DNA of 64,000 nucleotides from Catellatospora tritici. GTDB lineage: Bacteria; Actinomycetota; Actinomycetes; Mycobacteriales; Micromonosporaceae. The translations under genes and the position numbers were made by a program. The stretch covers positions 63,940-127,939 of the forward strand of contig NZ_JAHRCY010000014.1 in the NCBI RefSeq assembly GCF_019083965.1, written 5' to 3'. Positions 57,246 through 64,000 of the stretch are shown here, piece after piece; position 1 is the stretch's first letter; the number at the start of each line of letters is the position of its first letter. Under the pieces are notes generated by a model. It saw nothing but the letters and a program-made list of their open reading frames with translations, was not told the origin of the DNA and did not search any database.

Positions 57246-57935
57246 CTAGCTGGTCCCGGCCTTGTAGCCCACCCCGCGAACCGTCAAGATGATCTCTGGA
57301 CGCTCCGGGTCCGGCTCGATCTTGGCGCGCAGCCGCTGCACGTGCACGTTCACCAGTCGGGTGTCGGCCGAGTGCCGGTAACCCCAGACCTGCTCCAGCA
57401 GCACCTCGCGGGTGAACACCTGGCGCGGCTTGCGGGCCAGCGCCACCAGCAGGTCGAACTCCAGCGGCGTCAGCTTCACCTCGTCGCCGTTGCGGGTCAC
57501 CGTGTGCGCGGGCACGTCGATGACGATCTGGTTGTTCGGCGGCCCGATGGTCAGCAGCTCGGGCGTGACGTCCTCACCCCGGCGCAGCCGCGCCCGCACC
57601 CGGGCGACCAGCTCCTTGGGCTTGAACGGCTTGACCACGTAGTCGTCGGCGCCGGACTCCAGCCCGAGCACCACGTCGACGGTGTCGCTCTTGGCGGTCA
57701 GCATCACGATCGGCACCCCGGACTCGGCGCGGATCGCGCGGCACACGTCCAGGCCGCTCATCCCCGGCAGCATCAGGTCCAGCAGCACCACGTCCGGGCG
57801 CGCCTCGCGGAACGCCGCCAGCGCGCGCTCACCGTCGGCGACGAACGCCGGGACGAACCCCTCGCTGCGCAGCACGATGCCGAGCATCTCCGCCAGGGCG
57901 GGATCGTCGTCCACAACCAGGACTCGGGCCCTCAT
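57246..57935 (-). CDS. mtrA: Response regulator MtrA
   Basis: A 229-residue OmpR-type regulator. The receiver has the acidic cluster in LVVDDDPALAEM, phosphoryl acceptor Asp53 in DVVLLDLMLPGMSG, and Lys in ADDYVVKPFKPKEL; the winged-helix DNA-binding domain has LTPLEFDLLVALARKPRQVFTREVLLEQVWGY and VHVQRLRAKIEPDPERPEIILTVRGVGYK. It regulates wall-remodelling and replication-linked genes in related bacteria. The ATG at 57935 is chosen because GGAG lies 8 bases upstream; a longer frame upstream is not coding-like. Confidence 0.98.
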   Translation of the reverse strand: MRARVLVVDDDPALAEMLGIVLRSEGFVPAFVADGERALAAFREARPDVVLLDLMLPGMSGLDVCRAIRAESGVPIVMLTAKSDTVDVVLGLESGADDYVVKPFKPKELVARVRARLRRGEDVTPELLTIGPPNNQIVIDVPAHTVTRNGDEVKLTPLEFDLLVALARKPRQVFTREVLLEQVWGYRHSADTRLVNVHVQRLRAKIEPDPERPEIILTVRGVGYKAGTS

Positions 57936-58152
57936 CCATTTGCTCCAGGCAGCATCAGCTCGTTCATGTCGTCCAATATTCCATCCCATCCCGCAAGACA
58001 CGAACCGCCTTCGCGGATCTCGTCCGATCGGCCAGGGTGGGGACCCCGCGACCGGCCACGCCCCGCGAGGGTGGGACCACGCGACTGGCCTCGGCGTGCC
58101 AGGATGACGGGCGCTGCCCCACCCCCACCCCGACACCCCCTCGGAGCACCTC

Positions 58153-59004
58153 TTGGACCGCGCCGCGCCGGCCGCGCACCAGCCGCCGTACGAGCGAGCC
58201 GTGCCGCTTCGCCCGCTCACCCTCGGCGAGCTGCTGGACGCGGCGATGCAGCTGGTGCACCGCAACGGGCGGACGCTGCTCATGGTGGCCGCCGTGCTGG
58301 CCGCACTCGAGCAGCTGGTGCTGTACCCGATCCGGCTCGGCGAGGGCTACCACCCGGCCTCGGGCCCACCCGACCTGTTCTCCGGGTACTGGACGGTGTT
58401 CGCGCTCGGCATGGGCCTGGAAGCGATGATCATCACGGCGCTGGGCCTGGTGACCGGCCGCGCCGTGGTCGCCGACGTCGCGAGCGTGCCCGCGCGCCAA
58501 CTCGGCCGGTTCCGCCCCGGCATCATCGCCAAGACCGCCCTGCTCGCGCTGATCGCGGGCGTGCCCGCGCTGCTCGGCGCGTTCCTCGGGCCGGTGTGGC
58601 TGGTCGGCTACCCGCTGTTCGGGCTCGCCGCGGTCGTGCTGTACGTCGAACGCCAGGGCCTGTTCCGGACGCTGGGCCGAGCCAGTGCCGTCGCCTTCCG
58701 GGGCGGCTTGCGCGTGCTGGGCGTGCGGGTGCTGGGCTACCTCGCCTGGGCCCTGCTGCGCTTCGGCTTCTTCCTCGGCGTCGTGGCCGGGCAGGACTTC
58801 CTCTCGCTGGACAACGCGGACTACGACTGGGTGCTGATCCCGAGCTTCGTGCTGGCCAACACCGTGGCGTACGCCTGCCTGGCCGCCCTGGACGCCGCGT
58901 TGCTGATCGAGTCGCGCGCCCGGGTCGAGGGCCTGGACATCTGGCTCAACCGGGCCGCGCTGCGCCGCCCGCTCTCCGCCGACCTGCTGGCGGCCACGCG
59001 ATGA
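58153..59004 (+). CDS. Multi-pass membrane protein, first gene of the MoxR/DUF58 operon
   Basis: A 283-residue membrane protein with about six helices and a conserved RPLTLGELLDAAMQLVHRNGR start segment, typical of the glycerophosphoryl-diester-phosphodiesterase-type membrane domain proteins in this operon of actinobacteria. A TTG at 58153 with GGAG upstream is the likely start; a GTG at 58201 is an alternative. It overlaps the DUF4129 gene by four bases. The function is unknown but its operon suggests an envelope or secretion role. Divergent from mtrA, sharing a 217-bp promoter region. Confidence 0.8.
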   Translation: MDRAAPAAHQPPYERAVPLRPLTLGELLDAAMQLVHRNGRTLLMVAAVLAALEQLVLYPIRLGEGYHPASGPPDLFSGYWTVFALGMGLEAMIITALGLVTGRAVVADVASVPARQLGRFRPGIIAKTALLALIAGVPALLGAFLGPVWLVGYPLFGLAAVVLYVERQGLFRTLGRASAVAFRGGLRVLGVRVLGYLAWALLRFGFFLGVVAGQDFLSLDNADYDWVLIPSFVLANTVAYACLAALDAALLIESRARVEGLDIWLNRAALRRPLSADLLAATR

Positions 59005-59576
59005 GGTGGTGGAACGAGACGGTCGCCGCCTGGAGCGACCAGATGTCGCTGGGTCTGACGCTGCTGTGCCTGCTCGTGCTCGCCGGGGTGACCGGCCTGC
59101 TCTGGTACACCTGGCCCGCCTGGCTGCCGAACCGGTGGAACCTGCGCCAGGGCTGGGGCAGCCGCGCCAAGCGCGCCAAGCGCGCCGAGGAGCCCATCGT
59201 GGTCACCGAGGAGCAGCTCGACGCCGTCGAGGCGGCGGTCGAGGAGCTGCCGGAGGTCGCCCCCGTCGTCTTCACCACGCTGGCCGACCGGCTCGCCGCC
59301 CAGGGGCGCTACGCCGAGGCGGTCCGGGAGCGGCTGCGCGCCATGGTGCGCGAGCTGGTCGACCGCGACGTGGTCACCAACCAGCCGGGGCTGACCGTGA
59401 CCGAGCTGGCCCGTGCGGCGGGCACCGCCCGGCCCGAGATCGCCCCCGCGGTGACGACCGCGACCGAGACCTTCTCCACCATCTGGTACGGCAAGCGCCC
59501 CGCCACCGCCGACCACGACGCCGCGGTCAGGGACTGCCTCGACCGCGTCCACGAGCAGCTGCGAGGCCGGGCATGA
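59001..59576 (+). CDS. DUF4129 domain protein
   Basis: A 191-residue protein with one membrane helix (about 20-40) and a soluble helical domain. LAAQGRYAEAVRERLRAMVRELVDRDVV and TVTELARAAG match the DUF4129 pattern found next to MoxR ATPases and transglutaminase-like proteins. Its start and stop overlap both neighbours (ATGA at each end), so the five genes from 58153 are one tightly coupled operon. Confidence 0.85.
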   Translation: MRWWNETVAAWSDQMSLGLTLLCLLVLAGVTGLLWYTWPAWLPNRWNLRQGWGSRAKRAKRAEEPIVVTEEQLDAVEAAVEELPEVAPVVFTTLADRLAAQGRYAEAVRERLRAMVRELVDRDVVTNQPGLTVTELARAAGTARPEIAPAVTTATETFSTIWYGKRPATADHDAAVRDCLDRVHEQLRGRA

Positions 59577-60876
59577 CGCCTGCGAAGAAGCGCCGCCGCT
59601 GGCGGCTGGTCCTGCCGTTCGTGCCCGTGGTGGCGGTGGTCGCGGTCGCGCTGACCGCCCACGCGGTCGAGCAGACCGATCCGAGCGAGGCCACGTACCT
59701 CGCCCCCACCTCGCCCGCCGACCAGGGCGGCCGCGACCTGGCCGAGCTGCTGCGCGCCCGGGGCGTCAGCATCCTCACCGACACTCGCACCGGCGACGCG
59801 CTCGCGCGCATGAAGCGGCTGGGCAGCGACGTCACCCTGTTCATCCCCGCGCCGCGCTTCGTCCATCCCGACTACCGCGACGTCGTCGACCTGGCGCCGG
59901 ACGGGGCCACCGTGGTGCTGGTCGAGCCGGGTTCGGAGCTGGGCGACTTCGTGCCCACGCTGGGCGTGGCCGACCGCCGCTGGGCCACCGCGGTGACCGG
60001 GCCGGGGCCGGACTGCCCGCTCACCACGGCCGCTCCGGCCGCGGTGGCCCGCACCCGATACCTCAAGGTCAAGAACAGCAGCAAGGAGCCGGTCTTCTGC
60101 TACGAGCACGGCCTCGCGCAGCTGAATTACAACGGCGTCGAGTTCATCGCGGTGGGCAGCGACGACCCGTTCCGGGCCGATCGGCTCGCCGAACACGACA
60201 ACAGCCGGTTCGCCGCCGATCTGCTCAGCAGGCACCGGACCCTGATCTGGCTGGACCTGCACACGTTGGAGAGCCCGCGACCGACCAGCCCGACCGTGGT
60301 CGTGACGACTTCCCCGTCGCCCGGCGCGACACTCCCGCCCGACGTCGTCTACGAGCGGCCGAACACCGAACCCGGCGAGCAGTCCGACGACGGTGACAAC
60401 CGCGACAGCCCGCAGTCGTCCTCCGACGACTGGACGCCGCCGAGCCCGTTCCCGGACTGGACGTTCTGGACCGTGCTGCTGCTCCTGGTCGCGGGCGTGC
60501 TGCTGGCCCTGGCGAAGGGGCGGCGGCTGGGTGCTCCGGCCGTCGAGCCGCTGCCGGTCGAGGTGCGCGGCGCCGAAACCGCGCTCGGCCGCGCCCGCCT
60601 CTACCTGCGCGCCCGTGCCCGGGGTCCCGTGTTGGACGTGCTGCGCGCCGACGCCCGGGTCCGCCTGCGCACCGCGCTGGGGCTGCCGTCGACCGCCGAC
60701 CGGCAGCAGCTGGTCGACGCGCTGGACGCGCGCCTGCCCGGCCGCCGCACCGAACTCGACCGGCTGCTGTACGGCAACGAGCCCACCTCCGAGAGCGAGC
60801 TGCACGCTCGCGCCACCGAACTGAAGACGCTGGTCGAGACCGTGACCGGCACCCGCATCAACGAAGGAGAACACCG

Positions 60877-60880
<4 letters not shown>
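59573..60880 (+). CDS. DUF4350 domain membrane protein
   Basis: A 435-residue protein with an N-terminal membrane helix (about 12-30), an extracytoplasmic DUF4350 domain (about 35-230: DQGGRDLAELLRARGVSIL, ATVVLVEPGSELGDF, RHRTLIWLDLHTLESPRP), a disordered Pro/Ser/Asp-rich stretch and a second membrane helix (about 300-320), then a cytoplasmic helical tail. The role is unknown. It lies between the DUF4129 and MoxR genes and is probably part of the same membrane complex, perhaps as a partner of the DUF58 protein. Overlaps of four bases occur at both ends. Confidence 0.85.
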
Positions 60881-61853
<973 letters not shown>

Positions 61854-61854
<1 letters not shown>

Positions 61855-63161
61855 TGCCCACCGCACGCACCGCCGCGCTGGCGGCCCTGGGCACCGTCGG
61901 GGTGATCTTCGGGTCGATCCTGGGCGTCTATCCGTCGGCCGTGTTCGCCGTGCTGCTGGTCCTGCTCGCCCTGCTGGTGCTGCTGGACCGGTCGCTGGCG
62001 GCCGACCCGCGGCGGCTGACCCTGGCCCGCTCCGGCGCCACCACGGTCCGGCTCGGCGAGAGCACCCAGGTCACGCTGTCGGTGCGCAACCCGACCCAGC
62101 GGCCGGGCGAGCTGCTGATCCGCGATGCCTGGGTGCCGTCGGCGGGCGCGTCGGACGAGCCGTACCAGCTGCGGCTGCCCGCGGGTGCGACCGCGCTGCT
62201 GCCGACCGCGCTCACCCCGACCCGACGCGGCGACCGACCCGCCGCGCGGGTGACCGTGCGCAGCCGGGGACCGTTCGGCCTGGCGTTCCGGCAGGCCGAT
62301 CACGACGTGCCGTGGACCCTGCGGGTGCTGCCGCGCTTCGCCTCCCGCAAGCACCTGCCGGAGAAGCTGTCGCGGCTGCGTACCGTCGAGGGCGCCACCG
62401 CGATCCGGGGCCGGGGCCAGGGCAGCGAGTTCGACGTGCTGCGCGAGTACGTTCCCGGCGACGACGTGCGCTCCATCGACTGGCGTGCCACCGCCCGGCG
62501 CGGCGACGTCATGCTGCGCACCTGGCGGCCGGAGCGGTCTCGCCGGGTCGTCTGCGTGCTCGACACCGGCCGCACCAGCGCGGTCCGGGTCGGCGACGAG
62601 CCGCGCCTGGATGCGGCGATGGAGGCGGCGCTGCTGCTGGCCGCGGTTGCCCGCGAGGCCGGTGACCAGGTCGATCTCATCGCCGCCGACCATCGGGTCC
62701 GGGCCGTGGTCACCGCCACGCAGAGCCGGTCGCTGCTGCCGCGCCTGGTCGACGCGGTCGCGCCGCTGCAGCCCGCGATGGTCGAGACGGACTTCGAGCT
62801 GATCACCAGCGAGGTGCTGCGACGCGAGCGCAAGCGCAGCCTGGTGGTGGTGTTCACCGCCCTGGAGCCGGGCGCGCTGGGTGAGGGCCTGCTGCCGGTG
62901 CTGCCGAAGCTGGCGGCACGGCACCGGGTGCTGATCGCGGCCGTGCACGATCACGCGCTCACCGAACTGGCCGCCACCCCGCTGGACGCTCCAGGCGACG
63001 TCTACGCCGCGGCGGCCGGGACGCGGGCGCTGGCCGACCGCGAGCGCATCGCGAGCGCGCTCAGCCGCAACGGGGTCACCGTGCTCGACTTCCCGGCCGA
63101 CGTGTTCGCCAGCCGGGTCACCGACGCCTACCTGGACCTGAAGGCCTCAGGCAAGCTCTGA
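61854..63161 (+). CDS. DUF58 domain protein (MoxR partner)
   Basis: A 435-residue protein with two N-terminal membrane helices (about 8-28 and 30-50) and a von Willebrand-like DUF58 domain. The signature is RGQGSEFDVLREYVPGDDVR followed by SIDWRATARRGDVMLRTW (about residues 181-223). It starts one base inside the MoxR stop (TGATG). The last 15 bp overlap the convergent SpoIIM-like gene. Members act with MoxR in unknown stress or envelope processes. Confidence 0.92.
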
Positions 63162-64000
63162 CGACTCGGGCGCGGCGGCCTCGGCCCGCTGCGCCCGAGC
63201 GCCGAGCACGAAGACGTACGCCAGGAACGCCAGCCAGACCACCAGCCCGATCGCGTCCCGGACCAGCAGCGGCAGCGGCGACGGGGTCACGAACGACTCC
63301 AGGAACCCGGCCACCGCGAACACGCCGACCAGCCCCAGCGCGGCCACCATGCTCTGCACCGCCGTGGCGGCCAGCGACTGGCCCCGGCTCAGGCCGGGCG
63401 AGGGCACGATCCAGGACCAGCCCAGGCGCAGCCCGATCCCGGCCGACACGAAGATGCCGGTCAGCTCCAGCAGGCCGTGCGGGGCGATCAACCCGAAGAA
63501 CTGCTCCGCGCCGCCGTGGCCGATCATGATGCCGCCGACCAGGCCGAGGTTGAGCGCGTTCTGCCACAGCAGCCAGAACACGGGCAGGATGGCCACGCCC
63601 GAGGCCAGGCACTGCAGCGCGATCCAGGCGTTGTTGGTCCACACCAGCGTGCCGAAGACATGATGGTCGTACTCGCTGTAGTAGTCGGCGAAGTCGTGCT
63701 CGACCAGCTGCTGGATCTCGCCCGCGCCCAGCCCGAACTGCGCGGCCACGCTGGTGTCCTCGATGACCCAGACGGCCAGGATGGCCGAGACCGCGAAGAA
63801 GGCCAGGGCGGACGCGATCCACCAGCGGCGGGCGACGTACAGGCTCAGCGGCAGGCTGTGCGTGAAGAAGCGGGGAACGCTGCGCCAGTCGAACGCGGTC
63901 GGTCCGGTGATCGCCCCACGGGCCGCCAGCACCAGTCGCGACAGCTCCGCCACCAGCGCGGGGTCCGGAGTGCGGCTACGGACCACCGACAGGTGCGTGG
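63147..64000 (-). CDS. Stage II sporulation protein M-like membrane protein (5' end outside window)
   Basis: A partial gene: the frame is open to the window edge, and the residues before the first internal Met (THLSV, then VRSRTPDP) match the family, so the start lies beyond 64000. The visible 284 residues contain about five membrane helices, including HVFGTLVWTNNAWIALQCLASG and LIAPHGLLELTGIFVSAGIGL, both typical of the SpoIIM/DUF95 family. In actinobacteria it is usually found beside RDD-domain and MoxR/DUF58 genes. The stop overlaps the DUF58 gene. Its role outside endospore formers is unknown. Confidence 0.9.
   Translation of the reverse strand, partial: THLSVVRSRTPDPALVAELSRLVLAARGAITGPTAFDWRSVPRFFTHSLPLSLYVARRWWIASALAFFAVSAILAVWVIEDTSVAAQFGLGAGEIQQLVEHDFADYYSEYDHHVFGTLVWTNNAWIALQCLASGVAILPVFWLLWQNALNLGLVGGIMIGHGGAEQFFGLIAPHGLLELTGIFVSAGIGLRLGWSWIVPSPGLSRGQSLAATAVQSMVAALGLVGVFAVAGFLESFVTPSPLPLLVRDAIGLVVWLAFLAYVFVLGARAQRAEAAAPESSELA

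Overview
The window is high-GC actinobacterial DNA (about 70% G+C by eye) with frequent GTG starts and tight ATGA/GTGA stop-start overlaps. The block secA - hpf - comF - lpqB - mtrB - mtrA, the pair ftsE-ftsX with a neighbouring peptidoglycan hydrolase, ssrA/smpB, a class I lysyl-tRNA synthetase, and short GGGCCCTTC-type intergenic repeats fit a filamentous actinomycete of the Micromonosporaceae (Micromonospora / Actinoplanes / Catellatospora group). The genus cannot be fixed from this sequence alone.

Layout. 0-7 kb: end of a probable nicotinate phosphoribosyltransferase, nicotinamidase, a secreted CBM2-GH18 chitinase, endonuclease VIII, an MFS transporter and cytochrome c oxidase subunit I. 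7-17 kb: an FdhF/YdeP-type molybdoenzyme with its FdhD partner (whose gene carries a repeat element in frame), a Nudix protein, a sensorless histidine-kinase ATPase, class I LysRS, a tyrosine phosphatase and small hypotheticals. 17-21.1 kb: a patch of lower-GC, poorly conserved genes and gene debris ending at tRNA-Ala(GGC); it looks like an old integration hot spot. 21-28 kb: YqgE, a nucleosidase, an ABC exporter and a divergent NarL-type two-component system, then tmRNA. 28-37 kb: three consecutive membrane proteins with extracellular CBM2-like domains (two with a cytoplasmic SRPBCC domain), smpB, an M23 hydrolase, ftsX, ftsE, prfB. 37-46 kb: a ROK regulator - GH4 glycosidase - sugar kinase operon, PadR regulator, tryptophan 2,3-dioxygenase, P5C dehydrogenase and membrane/hypothetical genes. 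46-58 kb: a small HTH protein, an Rv3235-like protein, secA, GNAT enzymes, hpf, comF, lpqB-mtrB-mtrA. 58-64 kb: a five-gene overlapping operon (membrane protein, DUF4129, DUF4350, MoxR, DUF58) facing a SpoIIM-like gene cut by the window edge.

How the genes work together. Cell-envelope and protein-quality functions dominate: export (SecA), wall hydrolysis and division (FtsEX plus M23), envelope sensing (MtrAB-LpqB), ribosome rescue (tmRNA, SmpB, RF2) and hibernation (HPF). A carbohydrate theme runs alongside: chitinase, the CBM2 membrane proteins and the ROK-GH4-kinase operon.

The most unusual observations are (1) the CBM2/SRPBCC transmembrane gene triplet between ssrA and smpB, a possible polysaccharide-sensing system that I cannot match to a described one; (2) four families of short inverted-repeat elements, one copy lying in frame inside fdhD and one family forming a long hairpin with a conserved core but variable self-complementary arms placed directly after the stop codons of secA and the M23 gene; (3) 10-bp-spaced CAAAC repeats upstream of a small HTH gene and its neighbour; and (4) a MerR-methyltransferase fusion.
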